A stretch of 7,409 bases of DNA, from the NCBI GenBank assembly GCA_023451415.1, contig JAEXZK010000212.1:1-7409 (forward strand), given 5' to 3'. This DNA is from Bacillota bacterium (lineage in GTDB: Bacteria; Bacillota; Clostridia; Oscillospirales; Ruminococcaceae). Positions 1 through 6,004 of this stretch are shown here, piece by piece. The translations under genes were made by a program, and so were the position numbers. The notes beneath the pieces were generated by a model. That model searched no databases. It saw nothing but the letters and a program-made list of their open reading frames with translations, and was not told the DNA's origin. Position 1 is the first letter of the stretch. Each line of letters opens with the position of its first letter.

Positions 1-644
1 CGGAAGGTGCCTCCCAGGACGATGAGGGCCAGAGGGGTGGCCACCCGCCCCACATCGCTGACGGCGCTTTCCACCGGCGCGGGGAGCCGGAACCCGGTGA
101 GAAGGCAGAAAAGCCCCAGGGCAGCGCCGATGATAAGGGGATTGGTGACGACTCCGCGGAGGACCTTTTTCAGGTCGATCTGCCCGCCCCGGAAGTATTC
201 CAGGGCAAAGACGGTGAGGACATTGAAGAAGGGGACAACCACGGCCACCAGGATGGCGGCCACGCCGGCGTGCTCCTGGCCAAAGAGGGCCGCCGTCACC
301 GGCAGGCCGAAGATGACAAAGTTGCTCCGGAAGATGGCCTGGACAATGGAGGCCTGCCTGGGACGTTCTTTTTCCATCCGGGGGATGACCGTCATGGTGA
401 GGATGAACAGCGTCACAACGCTGACCATGGCAAAGGCCATGAGCCGGGGGTTGAAGGAAGCCGCCAGGTCGGTGTTGTAGACATTTTTAAAGAGCATGGT
501 GGGGAGAAAGACCCGGAACACCAGGGTGTTGCAGCCCGACAGGGTGTGGTCGTCCACCAGCTCCACCCGCCGCAGGAGGTAGCCAAGGGCCAGCATCAGG
601 AAGAGGGGAAGGACCACCCGGACAGAAAGGATAAGATTTTCCAT
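1..644 (-). CDS. AEC (auxin efflux carrier) family transporter, 3' end cut by window edge
   Basis: This is an integral membrane permease of the AEC/Mem_trans family, whose members move organic acids, malate-type substrates or other small metabolites across the cytoplasmic membrane. The specific substrate cannot be told from sequence. Reading leftward from the ATG at 644-642 gives 214 codons plus two bases with no stop, so about 100 C-terminal residues lie outside. The visible part is strongly hydrophobic with several membrane spans. It carries the family-type motifs GYLLRR (residues 21-26), TNPLI (167-171) and PLALIVLGG (204-212). It aligns without gaps to the neighbouring gene at 704-1642 over 215 residues, at about 53% identity by hand count, and both start at the same point, which supports this start. 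The only ribosome site is a rather distant AAAGGA (657-662), 12 nt before the ATG. It lies 59 nt downstream of its paralogue with no terminator on this strand, so the two are probably co-transcribed. Family assignment is firm; function is open. Confidence 0.9.
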   Translation of the reverse strand, partial: MENLILSVRVVLPLFLMLALGYLLRRVELVDDHTLSGCNTLVFRVFLPTMLFKNVYNTDLAASFNPRLMAFAMVSVVTLFILTMTVIPRMEKERPRQASIVQAIFRSNFVIFGLPVTAALFGQEHAGVAAILVAVVVPFFNVLTVFALEYFRGGQIDLKKVLRGVVTNPLIIGAALGLFCLLTGFRLPAPVESAVSDVGRVATPLALIVLGGTF

Positions 645-703
645 GATTGCGTCAAGTCCTTTATTGTTATTGTTTGCCGCCGTTTTGCCGGAGGCGGGTG
701 TTT

Positions 704-1642
704 TTAGAGCAGCCCCAGGCTGGTGAGGGCAAAAATCCAGAGGAACAGGGTGGCCACCGAAGCCGCCGAGTTGAGGACCACGATGCGGCCGGCCAGCTCA
801 CCGTCGGCTCCCATCTCGCAGGCCATGGCATAGCAGGATACCGAGGACGGGGAGGCAAAGAGGGCCAGCAGGGCCGCCATCTGGGGGCCGCGGAAGCCCA
901 GGGCCGCCGCAGGCGGGAGAAAGACCAGGGGCACCAGCACCAGGTTGGCCAGCAGGCAGACGGCCAGGGGCCGGGCCGATCCCCTCAGGCCCTGGAACCG
1001 GAAGGCGCCTCCCAGGACGATGAGGGCAAGGGGTGTGGCAACGCTCCCCACATCCCCCAGGGTTTTCATCAGCAGATTGGGCAGGCGCCAGCCGGTGAGA
1101 AGGAACAGCAGCCCCAGCAGGGAGGCGAGGATCAGGGGGTTTCCGGCCATCCCGGCCAGGAGCTGCCGGGGCTTTACCCGGCCGCTGCGGTAGTACTCCA
1201 TGATAAAAACGGTGAGGACGTTGGACAAGGGGATGACCACGGCCACCAGGAGCGCGGCCACGCCGCCCTGTCCCGGGCCGTAGAGGGCGTCGGTGATGGT
1301 GATGCTGAAAAGAATAAAATTGGTGCGGTAAACCCCCTGGATCATGGCGCTGCGCTTCCGGTTGTCCTTCTCCGTCAGGGGGATGAGAAGGACCAGCAGG
1401 AGAAAGGTGAGCAGGGTGGCCGCGGCGGCGTAGAGCATGAGGCGCCCGTCAAAGGCCGCGCCAAGGTCGGCGCTGTAAATATTGCGGAAGAGGACGGCAG
1501 GGAGAAAGACCCGGAAGACCAAGGTGTTGCAGCCCGCCAGCGTGTGCTCGTCGGCAAGGCCCGCCCGCCGGAGCAGATACCCCAGGGAGAGGAGGAGAAA
1601 GATTGGGAGGACGACCTGGAACGCCATATTCAGACTGTTCAT
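704..1642 (-). CDS. AEC (auxin efflux carrier) family transporter
   Basis: This is a complete AEC/Mem_trans permease of 312 residues, a normal length for a family with about ten membrane spans in two halves. It probably effluxes or exchanges a small organic anion; the substrate is not predictable. Visible landmarks are GYLLRR at 21-26, a charged cytoplasmic loop around EKDNRKR (91-97), GNPLI at 167-171 and PLALIVLGG at 204-212. A C-terminal helix pair contains ASPSSVSCYAMACEMG followed by LNSAASVATLFLW, typical of the family's second half. I chose the ATG at 1642-1640 because GGAG sits 8 nt upstream and because the paralogue at 1-644 starts at the matching residue. A longer in-frame extension back to 1834 would add 64 polar, non-conserved residues and lacks such a site. 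The gene is divergent from serC and probably heads a two-gene transporter operon. Family assignment is very secure. Confidence 0.94.
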   Translation of the reverse strand: MNSLNMAFQVVLPIFLLLSLGYLLRRAGLADEHTLAGCNTLVFRVFLPAVLFRNIYSADLGAAFDGRLMLYAAAATLLTFLLLVLLIPLTEKDNRKRSAMIQGVYRTNFILFSITITDALYGPGQGGVAALLVAVVIPLSNVLTVFIMEYYRSGRVKPRQLLAGMAGNPLILASLLGLLFLLTGWRLPNLLMKTLGDVGSVATPLALIVLGGAFRFQGLRGSARPLAVCLLANLVLVPLVFLPPAAALGFRGPQMAALLALFASPSSVSCYAMACEMGADGELAGRIVVLNSAASVATLFLWIFALTSLGLL

Positions 1643-1672
1643 AAGGGGGTCTCCTTTTTTGGTGGTCTTTTT

Positions 1673-1701
1673 ATCATAGCTCTTTTGGGGCCCGAACACA
1701 A
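1673..1701 (-). promoter_or_regulatory. Candidate sigma-A promoter for the AEC transporter operon
   Basis: On the minus strand, TATGAT (1678 down to 1673) matches the -10 consensus at five of six positions. TTGTGT (1701 down to 1696) lies 17 nt upstream as a weak -35. The predicted start, near 1666, would leave a leader of only about 24 nt before the ATG at 1642, just long enough for the ribosome site. The spacing is ideal but the -35 match is poor, so this is a moderate call. Confidence 0.5.
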
Positions 1702-1725
1702 CGGGAAAAGGGGATAATTTGATAC

Positions 1726-1744
1726 TTGGCCCATTGACGGCCAA
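1726..1744. promoter_or_regulatory. Small inverted repeat, possible operator
   Basis: TTGGCC and GGCCAA form a perfect 6-bp dyad around a 7-nt spacer. It lies just upstream of the predicted -35 of the transporter promoter and about 80 nt upstream of the serC promoter. The position suits a regulator of the divergent transcription units, but an arm of 6 bp can arise by chance and no regulator gene is adjacent. The operator role is inference only. Confidence 0.25.
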
Positions 1745-1821
1745 AAGAACAGCATTTTGTATCTCTTGGGAGAACATCCAAAAAAACTGTTTGTCCGCAC
1801 AAAAAATACAGCTTGTTTTTG

Positions 1822-1850
1822 TTGACTTTGGCACAGTAAAGCAATATAAT
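1822..1850 (+). promoter_or_regulatory. Sigma-A promoter of serC-serA
   Basis: TTGACT (1822-1827) and TATAAT (1845-1850) are separated by exactly 17 nt, giving a near-consensus vegetative promoter with a perfect -10. Transcription would start near 1857 and produce a leader of about 120 nt before the serC ATG. It is the strongest promoter-like sequence in the window, in keeping with a constantly needed biosynthetic operon. If so, control may act after initiation or through SerA feedback. Confidence 0.85.
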
Positions 1851-1888
1851 TGACCTTACAACCCCATCGGAACAACGGCGTTGCGATC

Positions 1889-1914
1889 CGGCAGACGCCT
1901 TGCTGCGTCTGCCG
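1889..1914 (+). promoter_or_regulatory. Perfect 10-bp hairpin in the serC leader, possible attenuator
   Basis: CGGCAGACGC (1889-1898) and GCGTCTGCCG (1905-1914) form a perfect GC-rich stem with a 6-nt loop. It lies about 30 nt after the predicted transcript start and 63 nt before serC. It is followed by CTGCTTTTG, a short T tract offset by four bases, so it resembles an imperfect intrinsic terminator. CCGGCA (1888-1893), which overlaps the left arm, could instead pair with TGCCGG at 1922-1927, giving a weaker alternative fold. It may be an attenuator, a 5' stabilising hairpin, or residual terminator activity. The structure is clear; its role is unknown. Confidence 0.5.
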
Positions 1915-1977
1915 CTGCTTTTGCCGGGCCCTCCCTTGGGGGGAAAAATCCAAAATTTGAAACAGGAGGTTAAACGT

Positions 1978-3057
1978 ATGGCAAGAGTGTATAATTTTTC
2001 TGCCGGGCCGTCCATGCTCCCTTTGCCGGTGCTGGAACGTGCGTCCAAGGAACTGGTGGAATACGGCTCTTCAGGACAGTCGGTGATGGAGATGAGTCAT
2101 CGATCTCGGGAATACGGTGAGATTATCGCACACTGCGAAGCGCTCCTCCGTGAACTGATGGAGATCCCCGACAACTACAAGGTGCTCTTCCTCCAGGGGG
2201 GCGCGTCCCTGCAGTTTTCCATGGTGCCCCTCAACCTGATGACCACCGGCAAGGCGGACTATGTCCTTACCGGAGTGTGGGCCAAAAAGGCCGTCCAGGA
2301 GGCCCGGAAGGTGGGCAAGGTCAATGTGGTGGCTTCCAGCGAGGACAGGACCTTCTCCTACATACCCGCCATCCCCAGGGACAAGTGCGACCCCGACGCC
2401 GATTATCTTTACGTCTGCTACAACAACACCATCTATGGCACCGTCTTCCCTGAGACCCCCGACACGGGCAAGGTGCCCCTGGTGGCCGACGTCTCCTCCT
2501 GCTTCCTCAGCAGGCCCATGGACGTCTCCAAGTTCGGCCTGCTCTTTGCCGGCGCCCAGAAGAACTTCGGCCCCGCCGGCGTGGTGGTGGTCATCGTCCG
2601 GGAGGACCTGGTGGGCCATGCCAAGGAGGGCATCCCCACCATGCTGGACTACAAGACCCATGTGGATAACGGTTCCATGTTCAACACCCCGCCCACCTAC
2701 GGCATCTATGTCTGCGGCCTGGTGCTGGAGTGGCTCAAGGCAAACGGGGGCCTTTCCGCCATGTATGAGCTGAACAAGAAGAAGGCGGCCATCCTTTACG
2801 ATTATCTGGACAGCTCCAGCTTCTTCCGGGGCACCGTGGAGCCCGCCAGCCGCTCCCTGATGAACGTCCCCTTTGTCATCGGCGACGCCGAGCTGGAGAA
2901 GAAATTCCTCCGGGAGGCCGAAGCGGCCGGGTTCCTCAACCTCAAGGGCCACCGCTCCGTGGGCGGGATGCGGGCCTCCATCTACAACGCCATGCCCACC
3001 GAAGGGGTCCGGGCCCTGGTGGACTTTATGAAGAAATTTGAGGCGGACAACGCCTGA
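1978..3057 (+). CDS. serC: Phosphoserine aminotransferase
   Basis: SerC is a cytosolic, pyridoxal-phosphate-dependent class V aminotransferase. It converts 3-phosphohydroxypyruvate plus glutamate to O-phosphoserine plus 2-oxoglutarate, the second step of serine synthesis; in some bacteria it also acts in vitamin B6 synthesis. The 359-residue product is full length. Diagnostic features are the N-terminal YNFSAGPS (5-12), HRS (41-43), the cofactor-phosphate loop GGAS (74-77), the aspartate of VADVSS (D171) and the Schiff-base lysine in AGAQKNFGPAG (K195). The C-terminal substrate-side segment GHRSVGGMRAS begins at 324. The ATG at 1978 is preceded by AGGAGG at an ideal 8-nt distance; an in-frame extension to 1900 would run through the leader hairpin and is rejected. 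A near-consensus promoter lies upstream, and serA follows after 27 nt, so the two form an operon. Identification is very secure. Confidence 0.97.
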   Translation: MARVYNFSAGPSMLPLPVLERASKELVEYGSSGQSVMEMSHRSREYGEIIAHCEALLRELMEIPDNYKVLFLQGGASLQFSMVPLNLMTTGKADYVLTGVWAKKAVQEARKVGKVNVVASSEDRTFSYIPAIPRDKCDPDADYLYVCYNNTIYGTVFPETPDTGKVPLVADVSSCFLSRPMDVSKFGLLFAGAQKNFGPAGVVVVIVREDLVGHAKEGIPTMLDYKTHVDNGSMFNTPPTYGIYVCGLVLEWLKANGGLSAMYELNKKKAAILYDYLDSSSFFRGTVEPASRSLMNVPFVIGDAELEKKFLREAEAAGFLNLKGHRSVGGMRASIYNAMPTEGVRALVDFMKKFEADNA

Positions 3058-3084
3058 GCCCAAGGAACAGGAGGCGAAGAAAGC

Positions 3085-4251
3085 ATGTATACCATCCAGA
3101 CACTGAATAAGATCAGCCCTGTGGGCATGGATATCTTCGATAAGCAGAAGTTCCTCTGCGGCAGCGAGGCGGAGGCCCCCGACGGCATCATGGTCCGCTC
3201 GGCCTCCCTCCACGAGATGGAGCTTCCCCCCAGCCTCAAGGCCATTGCCAGGGCCGGGGCGGGCACCAACAACATCCCTGTGGACAAATGCTCCCAGGCG
3301 GGGGTGGTGGTCTTTAACACCCCCGGCGCCAACGCCAATGCCGTCAAGGAGATGACCCTCCTGGGCATCCTCCTTTCCGCCCGCCGGGTCTACCCCGCCA
3401 TGACCTGGGCCCAGACCCTGGCCGGCAGGGGGGATGAGGTCCCGGGGCTGGTGGAAAAGGGCAAGGGGGACTTTGTGGGCCCCGAGGTCACGGGCAAGAA
3501 GCTGGGCGTCATCGGCCTGGGCGCCATCGGCGTCATGGTGGCAAACGCAGCCCGGCAGCTGGGGATGGAAGTCTACGGATACGACCCCTACCTGTCGGTG
3601 GACGCCGCCTGGAATATTTCCCGGGGCATCCATCATGCCGCCACGGTGAAGGAAGTCTACGAGAACTGCGACTTTATCACCATCCATGTCCCCCTTACCG
3701 GAGACACCAAGCACATGATCAACAGCGAGTCCATCGCCATGATGAAGCACGGGGTGCGCATCCTCAACTTTGCCCGGGGGGAGCTGGTGTCCAACGATGA
3801 CATCCTGGCCGCCCTGGAGGAGCGCCAGGTGCGCTGCTATGTCACCGACTTCCCCTGCGACCAGCTCCTGGACAAGCCCGGGGTCCTGGCCATCCCCCAC
3901 CTGGGGGCCTCCACCCCCGAGTCTGAGGACAACTGCGCCTGCATGGCGGCCCGCCAGCTGGTGGATTATCTGGAGAACGGCAATATCAAGAACTCGGTAA
4001 ACTTCCCCGACGTCGCCATGCCACGGGCCGCCGGCACCCGGGTCACCGTCCTCCACCGCAATGTCCCCGCCATGATTTCCGGCATCACCAACGCCCTGTC
4101 CGAGGCCGGCCTGAACATTGAGAACCTCACCAACAAATCCAAAAAGGATATGGCTTACACCATGGTGGATGTCAGCGGCCCGGTCACCGACGCCCTGATA
4201 GCCCGGATCCGCGCCATAGACAACGTGGTGAGAGTTAACATCTATCACTGA
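3085..4251 (+). CDS. serA: D-3-phosphoglycerate dehydrogenase with C-terminal ACT domain
   Basis: SerA oxidises 3-phosphoglycerate to 3-phosphohydroxypyruvate with NAD, the first committed step of serine synthesis. The 388-residue product has a split substrate domain with RAGAGTNN (56-63), a Rossmann domain with GLGAIG (144-149), catalytic R231 in NFARGEL and the histidine of PHLGAST (H272), then an ACT domain from about 319 to the end. The usual glutamate of the Arg-Glu-His triad is not seen: the segment reads TDFPCDQ (254-260), with an aspartate (D259) where Glu would be expected, followed by a shortened loop. In the ACT domain, H324, N326 and N344 keep the spacing of the serine-binding His344, Asn346 and Asn364 of E. 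coli SerA, so serine feedback inhibition is plausible. There is no large intervening ASB domain. AGGAGG (3069-3074) lies 10 nt before the ATG, and serC ends 27 nt upstream. The terminator at 4313-4350 closes the operon. A related 2-hydroxyacid dehydrogenase is possible, but the serC pairing argues against it. Confidence 0.95.
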   Translation: MYTIQTLNKISPVGMDIFDKQKFLCGSEAEAPDGIMVRSASLHEMELPPSLKAIARAGAGTNNIPVDKCSQAGVVVFNTPGANANAVKEMTLLGILLSARRVYPAMTWAQTLAGRGDEVPGLVEKGKGDFVGPEVTGKKLGVIGLGAIGVMVANAARQLGMEVYGYDPYLSVDAAWNISRGIHHAATVKEVYENCDFITIHVPLTGDTKHMINSESIAMMKHGVRILNFARGELVSNDDILAALEERQVRCYVTDFPCDQLLDKPGVLAIPHLGASTPESEDNCACMAARQLVDYLENGNIKNSVNFPDVAMPRAAGTRVTVLHRNVPAMISGITNALSEAGLNIENLTNKSKKDMAYTMVDVSGPVTDALIARIRAIDNVVRVNIYH

Positions 4252-4312
4252 ATCCTGTGGAAAAAAAGCGCCCCCCACGGAGGCGTTGTTGGGATCAGGG
4301 TTTGAGCAATTG

Positions 4313-4350
4313 AAAACAGGAGCAAGTCCCAAGGCTTGCTCCTGTTTTTT
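4313..4350 (+). terminator. Intrinsic terminator of the serC-serA operon
   Basis: AAAACAGGAGCAAG (4313-4326) pairs perfectly with CTTGCTCCTGTTTT (4335-4348) around an 8-nt loop that can itself close with two more pairs. The right arm runs into six Ts (4345-4350). It begins 61 nt after the serA stop. The A run on the left could also let it act weakly from the other side, but no gene reads in from there. Confidence 0.93.
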
Positions 4351-4607
4351 GCTTTTGCCGGTGTTTGGCTGAGGGGGCCCGGCCCCTGGGCTGAGAACAG
4401 AGACGGCTTTTTGAAAAATTGCTTCCCCGTGCATTTGCAATAATGTCAAAAACTCTTGTTGGACGGTGCTTGCGGGAGCTGGGATTGACGGCATAAGAAG
4501 CAGCATAGGAAAATCAAAGGAGAACAGGAGACGAGCAGGAAAATATATGGTAAAAATAGGCAAAATAAAATAGAAAAGGTTGTGTGCATTTAATGCTTTA
4601 ACTTTTC

Positions 4608-4631
4608 GCGCCGACCCGGCGGCGCTCTTTT
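4608..4631 (+). terminator. Weak terminator-like hairpin upstream of hflX
   Basis: GCGCCG (4608-4613) pairs with CGGCGC (4620-4625) around a 6-nt loop and is followed by TCTTTT. The stem is only 6 bp but all G-C. It sits immediately upstream of the hflX -35 and could insulate that promoter or end a short transcript. It may also be chance in GC-rich DNA. Confidence 0.35.
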
Positions 4632-4635
4632 GCAG

Positions 4636-4664
4636 TTGATAATTTGCCGTCTGTGTGCCATAAT
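4636..4664 (+). promoter_or_regulatory. Sigma-A promoter of hflX and the ttcA-like gene
   Basis: TTGATA (4636-4641) and CATAAT (4659-4664) are spaced by exactly 17 nt; the -35 matches at four and the -10 at five of six positions. Transcription would begin near 4671, about 25 nt before the hflX ATG, leaving a minimal leader with the ribosome site. I see no CIRCE or other stress operator overlapping it. Confidence 0.72.
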
Positions 4665-4695
4665 AGTCCGGTAACAAGAAAAAGGGGGGAAGCCC

Positions 4696-5988
4696 ATGGA
4701 AGAGATCATGAAGCCCGAGGGCCGGGAGCTGGCGGTGCTGGCTGCAGTGGACACCGGGGAATACGACATCGACACATCCCTGGAGGAACTGCGGGAGCTG
4801 GCGGAAGCGGCGGAGATCGATACCTTCGGCACCATCGTCCAGAAAAAAGGGGAGCTGGACCCCGCCACGGCCCTGGGAAGCGGCCGGGTGGAGGAACTGG
4901 CACAATTTGTCCGGAACAGCGAGGCGGACCTGGTGATCTTTGACCACGAGCTTTCTCCGGCCCAGATCCGCAACCTGGAGAACGCCTGCGGCTGCCCTGT
5001 GATAGACCGCACCATGCTGATCCTGGAGATCTTTGGCCGCCGGGCGGTGTCCAGCGAAGGCAAACTCCAGGTGGACCTTGCCCGGCTGCGGTACCAGCTG
5101 CCCCGGCTCACCGGCCAGGGCACGCGCCTCTCCCGCCAGGGCGGCGGCGGCGGCGGCGGGGCTGGCGCCCGGCGGGGCGGCGGCGAGAGCAAACTGGAGA
5201 CCGACCGCCGGCATATCCGCCGGAGGATCACCGCCCTGGAACGGGACCTGGAGGAGCTGACCGCCCGGCGGGAGCAGCGGCGGAAGCGGCGGAAAAAGGA
5301 CGATATCACCACCGTGGCCATTGTGGGCTACACCAACGTGGGCAAGTCCACCCTCCTCAACACCCTGACCCAGGCGGGAGTCCTGGCCGAGGACAAGCTT
5401 TTTGCCACCCTGGACCCAACCGCCAGGGCCCTGGCCCTCCCCGACGGTCGCCGGGTGATGCTCATCGACACGGTGGGCCTGGTGCGGCGGCTGCCCCACC
5501 ACCTGGTGGAGGCGTTCAAGTCCACCCTGGAGGAGGCGGCCAGCGCCGACCTCATCCTCAATGTGTGCGATATCACTAGCCCCGGCATGCAGGAGCAGCT
5601 GGAAGTGACAAAGGACCTTCTGCGGGAGCTGGGTGCGGAGGACACCCCCATGATCACCGTCCTCAATAAATGCGACCTGGTGGCGGGCCATGTTGACCTG
5701 CTGGGGGAGCGGGTGGTAAAGATATCCGCCCGGGAGGGCCTGGGGCTGGACAACCTTCTGGAGGCCATCCAGCATGTGCTGCCCGCCACCCATCTGCGGC
5801 TGCGGCTCCGCCTGCCCTACAGCCAGGGCGACCTGGAGGCCCGGATCACCGCCGGGGGCCGGATCTTTGCCCGGGACTACGGCCCCGACGGGGTGGAGCT
5901 GGATGCCAGTGTCCCCCGGAGCCTGCTGCCCCTGGTCAGGGATTACGTCCTGACCGGGGAGGAGACGCCGGACGGCGGCGCCCAATGA
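4696..5988 (+). CDS. hflX: GTPase HflX, ribosome-splitting factor
   Basis: HflX is a cytosolic OBG/HflX-type GTPase that binds the 50S subunit and splits stalled or idle 70S ribosomes under stress; some homologues affect macrolide or lincosamide tolerance. The 430-residue product has the N-terminal HflX domain with GSGRVEEL (61-68), DHELSPAQ (83-90) and DRTMLILEIF (104-113). Next are the glycine-rich linker (149-164), KLETDRR (166-172) and a basic coiled-coil to about 200. The GTPase motifs are GYTNVGKS (211-218, G1), the FATLDPT switch (236-242), DTVG (258-261, G3), NKCD (324-327, G4) and SA (344-345, G5), followed by a C-terminal domain. All nucleotide-binding motifs are intact. The linker is slightly longer than the usual GGGIGTRGPGE form because of a run of seven glycines. 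The ATG at 4696 has a GGGGGGA site 5 nt upstream; the next ATG, four codons in, lacks one. The downstream tRNA-thiolation gene begins 16 nt after the stop, so the pair is probably one operon. Confidence 0.96.
   Translation: MEEIMKPEGRELAVLAAVDTGEYDIDTSLEELRELAEAAEIDTFGTIVQKKGELDPATALGSGRVEELAQFVRNSEADLVIFDHELSPAQIRNLENACGCPVIDRTMLILEIFGRRAVSSEGKLQVDLARLRYQLPRLTGQGTRLSRQGGGGGGGAGARRGGGESKLETDRRHIRRRITALERDLEELTARREQRRKRRKKDDITTVAIVGYTNVGKSTLLNTLTQAGVLAEDKLFATLDPTARALALPDGRRVMLIDTVGLVRRLPHHLVEAFKSTLEEAASADLILNVCDITSPGMQEQLEVTKDLLRELGAEDTPMITVLNKCDLVAGHVDLLGERVVKISAREGLGLDNLLEAIQHVLPATHLRLRLRLPYSQGDLEARITAGGRIFARDYGPDGVELDASVPRSLLPLVRDYVLTGEETPDGGAQ
5140..5160 (+). repeat. GGC triplet run inside hflX
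   Basis: Six GGC codons and a GGG encode seven consecutive glycines in the loop between the N-terminal and GTPase domains of HflX. Another GGC-rich stretch follows to about 5185. The tract stays in frame and lies where HflX proteins already have a glycine-rich loop. It looks like a short simple-sequence expansion prone to slippage, not a separate element. Confidence 0.8.
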
Positions 5989-6004
5989 CGGGGGGAAATC
6001 TGAC

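Larger units (their letters stand above)
1643..1977. other. Divergent intergenic region between the AEC operon and serC
   Basis: These 335 nt hold no credible gene. They are more AT-rich than the flanks. They contain a candidate minus-strand promoter for the transporters (1673-1701), a 19-nt inverted repeat (1726-1744), a near-consensus plus-strand promoter (1822-1850) and the serC leader with a 10-bp hairpin (1889-1914). No ATG occurs in the leader between the predicted transcript start and serC, so there is no obvious leader peptide. I saw no T-box sequence or other riboswitch consensus that I recognise. Confidence 0.7.
4351..4695. other. Non-coding stretch between serA terminator and hflX
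   Basis: No credible protein gene is visible in these 345 nt. From left to right there is a GC-rich part, an extended -10-like TGCAATAAT (4436-4444) with no good -35, a purine-rich run around 4510-4540, and a markedly AT-rich patch at about 4541-4606. Then come a GC-rich hairpin (4608-4625) followed by TCTTTT and the hflX promoter (4636-4664). An eight-codon ATG frame at 4547-4573 behind AGGA is too short to call. A small RNA ending at the hairpin, or a decayed gene, is possible but unproven. Confidence 0.5.

Noticed and set aside
680..705. CCGCC/GGCGG hairpin followed by TGTTTTT between the two AEC genes
   Set aside because: The T run is on the plus strand, where no gene ends; on the transcribed minus strand there is no U tract after it, so it is not a terminator for the transporters.
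647..1717. A 356-codon plus-strand frame opposite the AEC gene
   Set aside because: It is antisense to a clear transporter, has a very polar Gly/Gln/Glu/Lys-rich composition without motifs, and has no promoter or good ribosome site.
1643..1834. A longer N-terminus for the second AEC transporter
   Set aside because: The extra 64 residues are polar, absent from the paralogue, and would extend across the minus-strand promoter; the ATG at 1642 has its own good ribosome site.
1857..1977. T-box or other known riboswitch in the serC leader
   Set aside because: The leader is short and I see no T-box consensus, specifier-type long stem or other recognisable aptamer sequence.
4547..4573. Eight-codon ATG frame in the AT-rich patch, behind AGGA
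   Set aside because: Too short to distinguish from chance, and the composition explains the lysine/isoleucine codons.
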